Assembly: GCF_000399665.1 (NCBI RefSeq)
Contig: NZ_KB976986.1
Location: forward strand, 3,491,056-3,555,055
DNA: 64,000 nt
Origin: Acinetobacter calcoaceticus ANC 3811
Lineage (GTDB): Bacteria > Pseudomonadota > Gammaproteobacteria > Pseudomonadales > Moraxellaceae
Direction: 5' to 3'
Made by a program: the position numbers and the translations under genes
Notes under the pieces: model-generated
Told to the model about the DNA's origin: nothing
The model's database searches: none
Seen by the model: only the letters and a program-made list of their open reading frames with translations
In this document: in pieces, positions 46,292 through 55,334 of the stretch
Layout of the letters: every line of letters starts with the position of its first letter
Numbering within the stretch: position 1 is the first letter of the stretch

Positions 46292-47128
46292 ATGACACTT
46301 TCAGCATCGCTTCAAGCTTTAGATATTGATGACAGTATTCAATTAGAACAAGACGGCAGTATTTTATATCTCTGGTTAAATCGACCAGAGAGCCGTAATG
46401 CCATGAACTTGAAGATGGTCAATGCCATTCAACAAGTCTTTAATGCTATTCGCGATGACCTTTCAATTCGTGCGGTAATTATCCGTGGGGAAGGCGGAAC
46501 CTTTTGTGCAGGTGGTGATATTAAAGACATGGCTGCTTTACGCGTTGAAGCGACCAATGTCGGCAGTCTACAACCTTACGCTGACTTTAACCGCCGTTTT
46601 GGTGCCATGCTTGAGCAAGTTGAAGCTGCACCGCAAACGGTTGTGGTGATTTTAGAAGGTGCAGTTTTAGGTGGTGGTTTTGGTTTGGCATGTGTTTCCG
46701 ATGTTGCCATCAGCCGTGATAATGCTCAGTTTGGTTTGCCTGAAACGGGACTTGGTGTGATTCCTGCACAAATTGCTCCTTTTGTAGTGAAGCGTATTGG
46801 CCTGACTCAGGCTCGTCGATTGGCTTTATTGGGCATGCGTTTTGAAGGACAGACTGCTTTGAGTGTCGGAGTGGTTCATCAAATTGCACATAATGAAATA
46901 GAACTCGAGCAATCTTTACAAGAAACGATTCAACACATTAAACGAGCAGCTCCCCAAGCTTCACGTGTGACTAAAGCACTGTTACATCGAACACTCAATG
47001 AGCCTTTGAGTGATTTGCTCAATGACGCAGCTCATCAGTTTGCTCAAGCAGTTGGTGGTGCCGAAGGACAGGAAGGAACAATGGCTTTTATCCAGAAACG
47101 GTTGCCGAATTGGGCCGATGAGTCATAA
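46292..47128 (+). CDS. atuE: Enoyl-CoA hydratase, isohexenylglutaconyl-CoA hydratase type
   Basis: A 278-residue crotonase-family hydratase. The oxyanion-hole segments are RGEGGTFCAGGDIKDMAAL and LEGAVLGGGFGLACVSDVAIS, and FGLPETGLGVIPAQIAPFV carries the usual catalytic Glu region. In the atu pathway this step hydrates the product of geranyl-CoA carboxylase before cleavage to acetate and 7-methyl-3-oxo-6-octenoyl-CoA. The exact substrate is inferred from position only; methylglutaconyl-CoA hydratases are close relatives. Confidence 0.82.
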   Translation: MTLSASLQALDIDDSIQLEQDGSILYLWLNRPESRNAMNLKMVNAIQQVFNAIRDDLSIRAVIIRGEGGTFCAGGDIKDMAALRVEATNVGSLQPYADFNRRFGAMLEQVEAAPQTVVVILEGAVLGGGFGLACVSDVAISRDNAQFGLPETGLGVIPAQIAPFVVKRIGLTQARRLALLGMRFEGQTALSVGVVHQIAHNEIELEQSLQETIQHIKRAAPQASRVTKALLHRTLNEPLSDLLNDAAHQFAQAVGGAEGQEGTMAFIQKRLPNWADES

Positions 47129-47146
47129 GCGATAAGGATAAAAATA

Positions 47147-49087
47147 ATGAAATTTTCAAAAGTACTGGTTGCTAATCGTGGTGAAATTGCAGTTCGAGTC
47201 ATGCAAACGGCTAAGGCAATGGGCTATCAAACTGTCGCAGTTTATTCTGATGCTGACCGTAATGCTCGTCATGTGCAAGAGGCTGATGAAGCTGTCTATA
47301 TTGGTCTTTCAAAAGTATCGGAGTCTTATCTTTCAATTGCAAAAATTATAGATGCTTGTAAAAAAACTGGGGCGGATGCGGTCCATCCTGGATATGGTTT
47401 TTTGTCAGAAAATACTGATTTTGCACGGGCCTGTATCGACAACAAGATTACGTTTATTGGGCCAACAGCTTCTGCAATTGAGTTAATGGGTAGTAAACGC
47501 CTTTCAAAAATTGCCATGATTGAAGCAGGCGTACCTTGTGTACCTGGTTATGAAGGCGATCGGCAAGACCTTGAATATTTAGCAATACAAGCTGAGCAAA
47601 TTGGTTTTCCAATTATGGTCAAAGCTTCTGCGGGCGGTGGTGGCCGCGGTATGCGCTTGGTACAGCAGTCGTCCGAATTGGTTGAGGCATTGCAAACCGC
47701 ACGTTCAGAAGCTGAAAATGCATTCGGTTCAGGTGAGCTTATTTTAGAAAAAGCGGTCATTGCTCCACGCCATGTCGAAATTCAGGTTTTTGGGGATACG
47801 CATGGTAATTATGTTTATTTGTTTGAGCGTGATTGTTCGATTCAACGCCGTCACCAAAAGGTCGTTGAAGAAGCACCATGTCCAGTCATGACTCTCGAAC
47901 TGCGTCAGAAAATGGGCGAGGCGGCTGTAGCAGCGGCTAAAGCATGTGCTTATGTCGGTGCTGGTACAGTTGAGTTTTTACTTGATGCATCGGGTGCATT
48001 TTATTTTTTAGAAATGAATACTCGTTTGCAAGTGGAGCACCCCGTCACTGAGCTTATTACTGGATTAGACTTGGTTGAATGGCAGTTACGTGTCGCGAAT
48101 GGTGAACAATTGCCTTTGCAACAACATGAATTGACGTTAAACGGCCATGCAATCGAAGTGCGTTTGTATGCCGAAGATCCACGTCAGGATTTCTTGCCAC
48201 AAACAGGTCAAGTGTTACGTTGGCAGCCTGCAACTTTGCCAAATGTGCGAATAGATCATGGTATGTTGGCAATCGATGAAGTCAGCCCTTTCTATGATCC
48301 GATGGTGGCGAAGGTGATCGCATACGGTAAAACCCGTGAGGATGCGATTCGCTTACTTACTCGGGCTGTAGATGACTGTGTTTTGCTAGGTGTAAATAGT
48401 AATAAGCAGTTCTTGGTCAATTTATTACGCCATCCGGTTGTTGTTACAGGGGGTACCAATACTGCGTTTATTCAACAGCATTTTCAAGATGACGGCAGTC
48501 TACATAAGCAGGTTCTATCTTTAGAAAATTTAGCGATTGCTGCTGCATTATTTAGTCAAAGTAAAGTGACTGCGGTGTGGCAAACTGGGCTTGGCGTACC
48601 ATTACCATTAAAACTTAAATATGATGAGCAGCAAATTCAATTGCAGCTTTCCTCTGTAAATAACACGTTTAAGGCACAGCTCTGCGATCAAACAGTTTGT
48701 ATTGAAGTGCTTGAGAGAACGACAGAGCAATTAGTTTATTTAATTGATGGCGTACGTCGCCGTGTCCAATATGTATTAGATGGTGATCAGCTTTATCTAG
48801 ATAAAGATAATGGCAATGTTGCGATACGCAATGTGACCTATGCTGCCCCAGAAATAGCGGATGTAGCTGGTGATGGCAAAATTCGTGCACCGATGGACGG
48901 TGCTGTAGTGAATATTTTGGTCAATAAAGGCGATCAAGTTGTGAAAGGGCAAACCTTATTGGTGCTTGAAGCGATGAAAATCCAGCAACAGATTAAATCT
49001 GATGTAGATGGAGTGGTCGATGATGTTTTAGGGCAACAAGGGCAGCAAGTAAAAAAACGACAAATGTTATTTAGTATTGTAGTCTAA
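47147..49087 (+). CDS. atuF: Geranyl-CoA carboxylase-type alpha (biotin) subunit
   Basis: A 646-residue biotin-dependent carboxylase subunit. The biotin carboxylase part has VLVANRGEIAVRV, the ATP-grasp glycine loop KASAGGGGRGMRLV and EMNTRLQVEHPVTE. A middle linker (about 450-570) joins the C-terminal biotinyl domain, where Lys611 in LEAMKIQ is the biotinylation site (usually EAMKM). It pairs with the beta subunit encoded three kilobases upstream. It is the last gene of the operon; atuG and atuH of Pseudomonas are not present here. Confidence 0.88.
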   Translation: MKFSKVLVANRGEIAVRVMQTAKAMGYQTVAVYSDADRNARHVQEADEAVYIGLSKVSESYLSIAKIIDACKKTGADAVHPGYGFLSENTDFARACIDNKITFIGPTASAIELMGSKRLSKIAMIEAGVPCVPGYEGDRQDLEYLAIQAEQIGFPIMVKASAGGGGRGMRLVQQSSELVEALQTARSEAENAFGSGELILEKAVIAPRHVEIQVFGDTHGNYVYLFERDCSIQRRHQKVVEEAPCPVMTLELRQKMGEAAVAAAKACAYVGAGTVEFLLDASGAFYFLEMNTRLQVEHPVTELITGLDLVEWQLRVANGEQLPLQQHELTLNGHAIEVRLYAEDPRQDFLPQTGQVLRWQPATLPNVRIDHGMLAIDEVSPFYDPMVAKVIAYGKTREDAIRLLTRAVDDCVLLGVNSNKQFLVNLLRHPVVVTGGTNTAFIQQHFQDDGSLHKQVLSLENLAIAAALFSQSKVTAVWQTGLGVPLPLKLKYDEQQIQLQLSSVNNTFKAQLCDQTVCIEVLERTTEQLVYLIDGVRRRVQYVLDGDQLYLDKDNGNVAIRNVTYAAPEIADVAGDGKIRAPMDGAVVNILVNKGDQVVKGQTLLVLEAMKIQQQIKSDVDGVVDDVLGQQGQQVKKRQMLFSIVV

Positions 49088-49090
49088 TAA

Positions 49091-49117
49091 AAAATGCCAC
49101 CTTTTATGGGTGGCATT
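49091..49117 (+). terminator. Terminator of the atu operon
   Basis: AAATGCCACC and GGTGGCATTT form a 10-bp hairpin directly after the atuF stop codon; it also faces the convergent gene at 49141. Confidence 0.75.
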
Positions 49118-49140
49118 TAATTGATTGTATAGGTAAATTT

Positions 49141-49800
49141 TTAAGCAATTAATTGTGTATAAGCACAGTACAAATAGCCCAAAATTGCTAAAGCAACGAC
49201 AGGGGCAATAATCTTTGACCATGTAGGTACAGAAACCTCGGCAGCTTGTTCTTCAATATGCAAGTCATCATGATGAGGTTGGGCTTGGTGAACCATTTGG
49301 TTGAACTCCTTCATTGTTATATCCAATGATAGCTCTTCTTGTTCCACAGGTTTAGAACCAATTAATTCATTTAGGTGGTTTGTTGACCAAACCCAATCTT
49401 CTGCCTGACCTGATAAATGTTCTACTTGACCTAAAATTAATTCTTTTAAACCATTATGCCCAAAACCACCTGTTTCATCGAGTTGGTTAAGTTCTGCTAA
49501 CTGCAAAGTTAAAATTTCAGAAATACTCTGTTCTAGTTCTGCATTTTTTAAAGTCGACTGATTATGCTTAGAAGTTGTTAAATGGCGAGCAACTTCCTGA
49601 ATATAAAGTGGATCTGCAGCTTTGATTTCTTGATAAATCTTATTGTCATCTTGGCGCCATAAACTAATCAGTTTTCCAAGCGCAAGAATATTCACTTCAT
49701 CAATCAGTTTATTTTTTTCATTAACTGGATATTGATTTAAAAGCTGAGGCTTTTGAATTTTTATCTGCTCAGCAAAGTATTGGACTAAATCAAATGCCAT
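49141..49800 (-). CDS. Uncharacterised tail-anchored protein
   Basis: I do not recognise the family. The 219 residues form a mostly helical acidic cytoplasmic part with one C-terminal membrane helix (about 195-215, IIAPVVALAILGYLYCAYT), so a tail-anchored inner-membrane protein is likely. It has no signal peptide. The gene is 17 bases downstream of sspB on the same strand, and sspA lies further upstream, so it probably belongs to the sspA-sspB transcript. Confidence 0.55.
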   Translation of the reverse strand: MAFDLVQYFAEQIKIQKPQLLNQYPVNEKNKLIDEVNILALGKLISLWRQDDNKIYQEIKAADPLYIQEVARHLTTSKHNQSTLKNAELEQSISEILTLQLAELNQLDETGGFGHNGLKELILGQVEHLSGQAEDWVWSTNHLNELIGSKPVEQEELSLDITMKEFNQMVHQAQPHHDDLHIEEQAAEVSVPTWSKIIAPVVALAILGYLYCAYTQLIA

Positions 49801-49817
49801 GCTTTCTTCCTCTAAAT

Positions 49818-50252
49818 TTAATCTAAAATTCTTAACGTTGGTTTTTTCTTGGACGATGTTGTTTCAATTGCTTCTTGTACTTCTGACTCTACTGTATTTT
49901 CTACAGGCGTGACATTGGCATATTCTTCAGGATCAAAGAATAAACCTTGTCCATTTTCACGTGCATAAATACCTAAAACAGCCTGAATAGGTACATAAAT
50001 GTCTTTTGATGCTCCCCCGAAACGAGCAGAAAAAGTAATGGCTTCATTTCCGATAATAAGTTGATGAACAGCATGAGGCACGATATTTAAAATGATTTGG
50101 CCATCTTTAACAAATTGCTGTGGAACATCGGTATGTGGCTGAGTCGCATCCACTAATAGATAAGGAGTAAGTTGGTTATCACAAATCCATTCATAGATTG
50201 CACGAGCAAGATAAGGACGTGTAGGGGTTAAATCAATAGTTTGCTCAGACAT
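49818..50252 (-). CDS. sspB: ClpXP protease specificity-enhancing factor
   Basis: SspB tethers ssrA-tagged proteins to ClpX. The N-terminal domain (about 1-115) fits: TPTRPYLARAIYEWICDNQLTPYLLVDA in outline, then GQIILNIVPHAV and ISFSARFGG-like ITFSARFGG. A flexible acidic linker follows. The C-terminal peptide PTLRILD resembles the ClpX-binding tail of E. coli SspB (LRVVK). Overlap with sspA is close: its ATG is 6 bases after the sspA stop. Confidence 0.9.
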   Translation of the reverse strand: MSEQTIDLTPTRPYLARAIYEWICDNQLTPYLLVDATQPHTDVPQQFVKDGQIILNIVPHAVHQLIIGNEAITFSARFGGASKDIYVPIQAVLGIYARENGQGLFFDPEEYANVTPVENTVESEVQEAIETTSSKKKPTLRILD

Positions 50253-50258
50253 ATCACA

Positions 50259-50912
50259 CTATTCCATATTTAATAGTTCATTGTAACGGTTTTTCTCTTG
50301 AGCCGTCATTGATTTAGCAAAAGAAGGCCTCTCAAAGATACGTTTACAATACAAAAGTATCGGTCGGCAGTGCTGTTTGGGTAAATCGATTCCCATGCTA
50401 TTTAATCTTAAAAAGATAGGGGCAAGCATACAGTCCAAGATTGTAAAATGCTCAGACATAAAATAAGGAAAATGCTGAAATAGGGGAGTAAGTGAAATTA
50501 AAGTTTCACGTAATTCTTTTTGGGCTTTTTGCTTTTGTTCGACATTTAAAGAATCAGCATGTTTTAACATGTGATCTGCTAACTTGAACCAGTCATTTTC
50601 AAGTCTCCATATATATTGACGCTGCTCTGCACGCATCATTGGAGCATCTGCATAAAGCTTACTTTGGCGATAACGATCATCTAAATATTCAGCAATAATA
50701 GGTGCTGAAAATAATTTAAGATTTTGCTCGACCAACATCGGCAATTGGTTATATGGATTTAAACTTGCCAAATCTTCGTCTTCATGGTCAGTTACGATCA
50801 ATTGATATTTGATTTGTTTTTCTGCTAATAAGAAACGAATCCAGTGAGAACGGAAATCATCAGCATGACTGTAAAGGGTAATCCCCTGAATAGAGGTGTT
50901 TTCGACCGACAT
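50259..50912 (-). CDS. sspA: Stringent starvation protein A
   Basis: SspA is a glutathione-transferase-fold protein that binds RNA polymerase and helps stress adaptation. The thioredoxin-like N-terminal part (GITLYSHADDFRSHWIRFLLAEKQI) and the NPYNQLPMLVEQNLKLF segment match; the helical C-terminal domain covers about 90-210. The family does not bind glutathione normally, and the active-site Ser/Cys is indeed not evident here. The order rplM-rpsI-sspA-sspB is conserved in many gammaproteobacteria; here a terminator separates rpsI from sspA. Confidence 0.88.
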   Translation of the reverse strand: MSVENTSIQGITLYSHADDFRSHWIRFLLAEKQIKYQLIVTDHEDEDLASLNPYNQLPMLVEQNLKLFSAPIIAEYLDDRYRQSKLYADAPMMRAEQRQYIWRLENDWFKLADHMLKHADSLNVEQKQKAQKELRETLISLTPLFQHFPYFMSEHFTILDCMLAPIFLRLNSMGIDLPKQHCRPILLYCKRIFERPSFAKSMTAQEKNRYNELLNME

Positions 50913-51036
50913 ATCACAAGACGACGTGGTTGAGTGAATCGATTAGGATACTAAAAATGCTCTAGGAAATCACGGTTCTAACGAGATAGTTTGTTTATAT
51001 TTATAAGTTTGCATTTTATTGTTCTATTTTCATAAT

Positions 51037-51067
51037 AAAAAAGCCTTGGAAAAATCCAAGGCTTTTT
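51037..51067 (-). terminator. Terminator of the rplM-rpsI operon
   Basis: AAAAAGCCTTGGA and TCCAAGGCTTTTT form a 13-bp hairpin just beyond the rpsI stop codon, with a T-run on the minus strand. Confidence 0.9.
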
Positions 51068-51086
51068 GTCCAACTCGATAAACGAA

Positions 51087-51473
51087 TTAACGTTTAGAGA
51101 ATTGAGGACGCTTACGAGCTTTACGTAAACCAAGTTTCTTACGTTCAACTTCACGAGCATCACGAGTAACGAAACCAGCTTGACGAAGAACAGGTTTTAA
51201 AGTTTCATCAGCAGCGATAAGCGCACGAGTAATACCGTGACGGATTGCGCCAGCTTGACCACCCATACCACCACCTTTAACAGTGATGTAAAGGTCAAAC
51301 TTTTCAGTAACTTCTAAAAGTTCTAAAGGTTGACGAACAACCATACGAGCAGTTTCACGACCGAAATATTGCTCTAAAGTACGGTTGTTAATAACGAGTT
51401 TGCCTGTACCAGCTGACAAGAAAACACGTGCAGTTGCGGTCTTACGGCGACCTGTACCATAATTAGTAGCCAT
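51087..51473 (-). CDS. rpsI: 30S ribosomal protein S9
   Basis: The 128-residue protein starts YGTGRRKTATARVFL and ends in the basic tail KARKRPQFSKR, which reaches the P-site tRNA. Both are universal features of bacterial S9. It follows rplM by 12 bases, the standard pair. Confidence 0.97.
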   Translation of the reverse strand: MATNYGTGRRKTATARVFLSAGTGKLVINNRTLEQYFGRETARMVVRQPLELLEVTEKFDLYITVKGGGMGGQAGAIRHGITRALIAADETLKPVLRQAGFVTRDAREVERKKLGLRKARKRPQFSKR

Positions 51474-51485
51474 GTGCTGTATCCC

Positions 51486-51914
51486 TTAGATGTCCAAAAC
51501 TTGTGGCTGTTGAGCAGCATGCGGATGCTCAGTACCAGCGTACACTTTCATTTTTTTGATCATTGCATAACCAAGAGGACCTTTTGGTAACATACCTTTA
51601 ACTGCTTTTTCAAGAACAGCTTCAGGCTTGTGAGCAATTAACTTCTCGAAGTTAGTCTCACGGATACCACCAGGGAAACCAGTATGGCGATAATATTTCT
51701 TATCAAGCGCTTTTTTACCAGTCACTTGAACTTGTTCAGCATTAATCACAACGATGTAATCGCCAGTGTCAACGTGAGGAGTATAAGAAGTCTTGTGCTT
51801 ACCGCGTAAACGACGAGCGATTTCAGTCGCAAGGCGACCTAAAGTTTTGCCAGAAGCATCAACAACATACCAGTCATGTTGAACTTCAGCTGGCTTAGCG
51901 CTGAGAGTTTTCAT
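51486..51914 (-). CDS. rplM: 50S ribosomal protein L13
   Basis: The 142-residue protein carries the L13 signatures WYVVDASGKTLGRLATEIAR and GDYIVVINAEQVQVTGKK, and the MLPKGPLGYAMIKKMKVY segment. It is the first gene of the rplM-rpsI operon. In E. coli L13 represses its own message; I did not identify the leader structure here. Confidence 0.97.
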   Translation of the reverse strand: MKTLSAKPAEVQHDWYVVDASGKTLGRLATEIARRLRGKHKTSYTPHVDTGDYIVVINAEQVQVTGKKALDKKYYRHTGFPGGIRETNFEKLIAHKPEAVLEKAVKGMLPKGPLGYAMIKKMKVYAGTEHPHAAQQPQVLDI

Positions 51915-52087
51915 TAAACCACTACCTATTATAGTTGGTTTGGACTATGGAATCTGTCCAAACAAAAGGAGCCAGCATTCTAAACGAGTTTGTTTAAAGT
52001 CACAAGAAAAATCCAGTTTAAGCAGCATAATTTAATCCATAAACTGATGAATGCGGGATATGTTAAAATCAAACAAATTTTCGTTAT

Positions 52088-53071
52088 GTGTCTGGGGTGA
52101 TTGTGCTGCCTTTATATGTCACTTCCGGTGAGCCGGCTGGTATTGGTCCAGATATTTGCTTGAGCTTGGCTAAGCGAGTTGATGAACGCCCTGTTGTTGT
52201 TTTGGGTGACCGAAATTTATTAGAACAACGTGCCCAAAAACTAGGGAGATATGTTCAACTTGTAGAATATACGGGACAAGCTGAATCATCATCTATAGGT
52301 GAGCTTTATATAGAGCATGTGCCTTTAGAAACAGCGGTTGTTGATGGGCAATTAAATTCAGCTAATGCGGCTTATGTATTAGAACAATTACGCCGTTCAG
52401 CTGATTATGCGTTATCTGGTAAAAGTGTCGGGGTGGCCACTGCTCCTGTACAAAAGTCAGTCATTAATGACGCAGGTATTTTGTTTAGTGGTCACACTGA
52501 ATATTATCAAGAGATTGCAGGTGTAGAGCGCGTCGTCATGATGCTTGCAACCAAAACTTTGCGTGTTGCCTTAGCGACTACACATTTGCCTTTAAGAGAT
52601 GTTGCTGATGCAATTACCAAAGAGCGGTTACATCAAGTCATTGATATTTTAATACATGACTTAAAAACTAAATTTAAAATTATAGATCCGCGCATATTAG
52701 TGTGTGGCTTAAATCCTCACGCGGGTGAAGATGGCTATTTAGGACGTGAAGAGATTGATACCATTAATCCGGTACTCGAAACTTATCGGACGCAAGGAAT
52801 TAAAATGAGCCTAAGCTTGCCTGCGGATACCTTATTTACCCCTGAGCATCTTAAAAATGCTGATGCTGTACTCGCTATGTACCATGATCAAGGTTTACCT
52901 GTGTTAAAATCACAAGGGTTTGGTGAGGCCATCAATATTACATTGGGTTTGCCATTCATCCGAACCTCGGTCGATCATGGCACTGCATTGTCTTTGGCTG
53001 GGACTGGTTTGGCAAAAAGCTCAAGTTTAAATGTCGCTGTCGATTTAGCGTTATCTTTGGCAGCGAGCTAA
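52088..53071 (+). CDS. pdxA: 4-hydroxythreonine-4-phosphate dehydrogenase
   Basis: PdxA acts in pyridoxal 5'-phosphate synthesis, oxidising 4-phosphohydroxythreonine with NAD(P) in the cytoplasm. TSGEPAGIGPDI, the metal-binding GHTEYYQEIAG and NPHAGEDGYLGREE, and the MYHDQGLPVLK segment are typical; length 327. The start is a GTG at 52088; another GTG at 52103 is possible, and no in-frame ATG fits. rsmA follows 23 bases downstream, then apaH, as in E. coli. Confidence 0.93.
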   Translation: MSGVIVLPLYVTSGEPAGIGPDICLSLAKRVDERPVVVLGDRNLLEQRAQKLGRYVQLVEYTGQAESSSIGELYIEHVPLETAVVDGQLNSANAAYVLEQLRRSADYALSGKSVGVATAPVQKSVINDAGILFSGHTEYYQEIAGVERVVMMLATKTLRVALATTHLPLRDVADAITKERLHQVIDILIHDLKTKFKIIDPRILVCGLNPHAGEDGYLGREEIDTINPVLETYRTQGIKMSLSLPADTLFTPEHLKNADAVLAMYHDQGLPVLKSQGFGEAINITLGLPFIRTSVDHGTALSLAGTGLAKSSSLNVAVDLALSLAAS

Positions 53072-53094
53072 ATTTTTCATGTTGGAAATGTTAT

Positions 53095-53907
53095 ATGTAT
53101 CAAATTAATGCCCTAAACCCGAAAGATGAAGGGCATAAAGCTCGTAAACGTTTTGGTCAAAACTTCTTACATGATCAGCGAGTCATTGCCAAAATCGTGC
53201 GCTCGGTGAATCCGCGTGCGGGTGAAAATGTTGTCGAAATTGGTCCTGGTTTGGCCGCTTTAACTTCTCCTTTAATTGGAGAGTGTGATGCATTAACAGT
53301 GGTTGAGCTAGATCGTGATTTAGCGGCAGGCTTACCAGAACGCGTTCCACATCCTGAACGTTTAACTATTATAGAAGCTGACGCATTAAAATATGATTTT
53401 AACGAGCTGGTAAAAGATGGTCGACCATTACGTGTGGTTGGTAATTTACCTTATAACATTTCAACTCCATTACTTTTTCATCTCTTGGAATTTGGCAGTA
53501 AAGTTAAAGACATGCACTTTATGCTGCAAAAAGAGGTGGTTGAACGTATTACTGCCGAACCAAATACAAAAGAATATGGTCGCTTGTCGGTAATGATTCA
53601 GTATTATTGCCAACCTACGTTTTTATTTGAAGTGCCAGCTGGCGCATTTAACCCGCCACCTAAAGTAACGAGTGCTGTTTTCCGTCTTGTTCCATATGAA
53701 CAGAAACCAATTATTGCAAAAGATGAAAAAGCTTTAGCTCGCTTGGTTGGTCATGTATTTACCCAACGTCGTAAAACCCTAAGAAATAGTCTTAAAGGTA
53801 TGATCGCTGAAGATGGTTTTGAAAAAGCAGGCGTTGACCCGATGGCTCGTCCTGAAACTTTAACACTTGCTCAATTTGTTGCTTTAGCCGATCAAATGGT
53901 GGGATAA
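53095..53907 (+). CDS. rsmA: 16S rRNA (adenine(1518)-N6/adenine(1519)-N6)-dimethyltransferase
   Basis: RsmA (KsgA) dimethylates two adenines near the 3' end of 16S rRNA late in 30S assembly. KRFGQNFLHDQRVI is the family start, NVVEIGPGLAALT binds SAM and NLPYNIST is the catalytic motif. PAGAFNPPPKVTSAV lies before the C-terminal domain. Length 270. Its stop codon adjoins the apaH start, so translation is probably coupled. Confidence 0.95.
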   Translation: MYQINALNPKDEGHKARKRFGQNFLHDQRVIAKIVRSVNPRAGENVVEIGPGLAALTSPLIGECDALTVVELDRDLAAGLPERVPHPERLTIIEADALKYDFNELVKDGRPLRVVGNLPYNISTPLLFHLLEFGSKVKDMHFMLQKEVVERITAEPNTKEYGRLSVMIQYYCQPTFLFEVPAGAFNPPPKVTSAVFRLVPYEQKPIIAKDEKALARLVGHVFTQRRKTLRNSLKGMIAEDGFEKAGVDPMARPETLTLAQFVALADQMVG

Positions 53908-54750
53908 ATGACTAAACGTTTTAATTATGTGATTGGCGATGTACAAGGGTGTTTTGAAGCTCTGAAAGCCTTACTTAAAGAAATACGTTTTGATCCAGAC
54001 CAAGATTTTTTATGGTTTGCAGGTGATTTGGTCGCTCGTGGCGAAAACTCAGTAGGTGCCTTACGTTTTGTTAAAAAACTTGCTGATCGCGGTGCTGCTG
54101 CAACTGTACTCGGAAATCATGATCTAACTTTAGTTGCTGGTGCGCGTGGTTTAAAAGAGATTAAAGCAAAAGATCGCACACAGGATGTTATTGATGCAAT
54201 TGATGGCGATGAGTTAATCGACTGGTTGCGTAAACAACCTTTATGCTTATTCCCGAACGAGCACACAATTCTTACTCATGCAGGTATACCTTGCATTTGG
54301 GATGCCCAAAAAACTGCAACGCTTGCAAAAGAGGTTGAATCTGTACTCTCACATCCAGATTTATCTGTATTAGATGCCTTTTTGGCAGAAATGTATGGCT
54401 CAAAACCAGATTTGTGGGAAGATGACTTAACGGGTTCAGCTCGTTTACGTTGTATTACCAACTATTTGACCCGCATGCGTTTAACCAATGTAGAAGGGGC
54501 TTTAGAGTTCAGTTTTAAAGATGCTCTAGATGCTCCAATGCCAGAAGGCTATTTACCTTGGTTCGAATTTCCAAGTAAAGCTGCAGAGACTCATCAGATT
54601 ATTTTTGGTCATTGGGCTGCGCTAGAAGGTAGAAGCATCAATGAGCAAATCCAGAATATTGATGGCGGCTGTGTTTGGGGCAGAAAGTTAATGGCTTATC
54701 GTCTTGAAGATAAAGAAGTCTTTGCTGTCGATAATCCAGTGCAAATATAG
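53908..54750 (+). CDS. apaH: Symmetrical bis(5'-nucleosyl)-tetraphosphatase
   Basis: ApaH splits Ap4A into two ADP and removes Np4 caps from RNA. The calcineurin-type motifs are clear: GDVQGCFEAL, GDLVARGENS, GNHDL, LTHAG, and FGHWAALEG. Length 280, as in E. coli (280). It begins directly after the rsmA stop codon in the pdxA-rsmA-apaH operon. Confidence 0.95.
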   Translation: MTKRFNYVIGDVQGCFEALKALLKEIRFDPDQDFLWFAGDLVARGENSVGALRFVKKLADRGAAATVLGNHDLTLVAGARGLKEIKAKDRTQDVIDAIDGDELIDWLRKQPLCLFPNEHTILTHAGIPCIWDAQKTATLAKEVESVLSHPDLSVLDAFLAEMYGSKPDLWEDDLTGSARLRCITNYLTRMRLTNVEGALEFSFKDALDAPMPEGYLPWFEFPSKAAETHQIIFGHWAALEGRSINEQIQNIDGGCVWGRKLMAYRLEDKEVFAVDNPVQI

Positions 54751-54780
54751 GAAAAGCAATTCTTTTCATGAGTGAAAATA

Positions 54781-54806
54781 AAAAAGCCGCATAAGCGGCT
54801 TTTTTT
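54781..54806. terminator. Bidirectional terminator between apaH and the DUF2147 gene
   Basis: AAAAAGCCGC-ATAA-GCGGCTTTTT with flanking A/T runs between convergent genes. Confidence 0.9.
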
Positions 54807-54808
54807 AA

Positions 54809-55252
54809 CTATTCAACACGTATCCATATTTGGTTACGGCCTAATGCTGAAACCCCAAGGTATCCACGCAGATGGAGAAGTTTACCACTTGCGTTAAGTT
54901 TTGCTTTAAGTCCATAAACTTTACCAGTGTTAGGATCTAAAATTCTCCCACCTGTGTAATTAGAACCATCTGTTCGCTTTAAACCCGTTGCAATATCCAA
55001 TCCTAAAATTGGTTTATTGGTATAGGGTGCTGGGCAATTGTCACAAATCTCTTTAGGGGTATAACCCGGACGAGGTGTAACTTTAACAACTTTTCCAGCA
55101 TAGGTCCCATTGGCTTCTTTTCGTATTTCTACCTGTGCTTTTGGAGCACTTGTCTTATCATCAATTGTTTGCCAAAGACCTGTAATATCTGCTGCAAATG
55201 TAGCAGTATTAATCCCCAGTAAGAGCATAGCTCCAATAAAAATTTTCCCCAT
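54809..55252 (-). CDS. DUF2147 domain-containing secreted protein
   Basis: A signal peptide (cleavage near ATFAADI, residue 20) is followed by the DUF2147 pattern: GLWQTIDDKTSAPKAQVEI, a CDNCPAPYTNKPILGL stretch with a probable disulfide, GGRILDPNTGKVYGLKAKL, and LRGYLGVSALGRNQIWIRV. The domain is a small lipocalin-like beta barrel; the role is unknown. It is a single gene. Confidence 0.83.
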   Translation of the reverse strand: MGKIFIGAMLLLGINTATFAADITGLWQTIDDKTSAPKAQVEIRKEANGTYAGKVVKVTPRPGYTPKEICDNCPAPYTNKPILGLDIATGLKRTDGSNYTGGRILDPNTGKVYGLKAKLNASGKLLHLRGYLGVSALGRNQIWIRVE

Positions 55253-55334
55253 AATTAAAAATCCTTTTAACTTTGAAAGATCATCTTATTTCTAATTGTT
55301 AACTGGTTCAATGTTTATTTAAACTACTTTTTAA

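Noticed and set aside
43462..49087. The carboxylase genes as a leucine (liu/mcc) cluster
   Set aside because: The gene order with AtuA and an SDR, the lack of an HMG-CoA lyase and the altered segment in the beta subunit favour the atu pathway. Leucine catabolism is not excluded by sequence alone.
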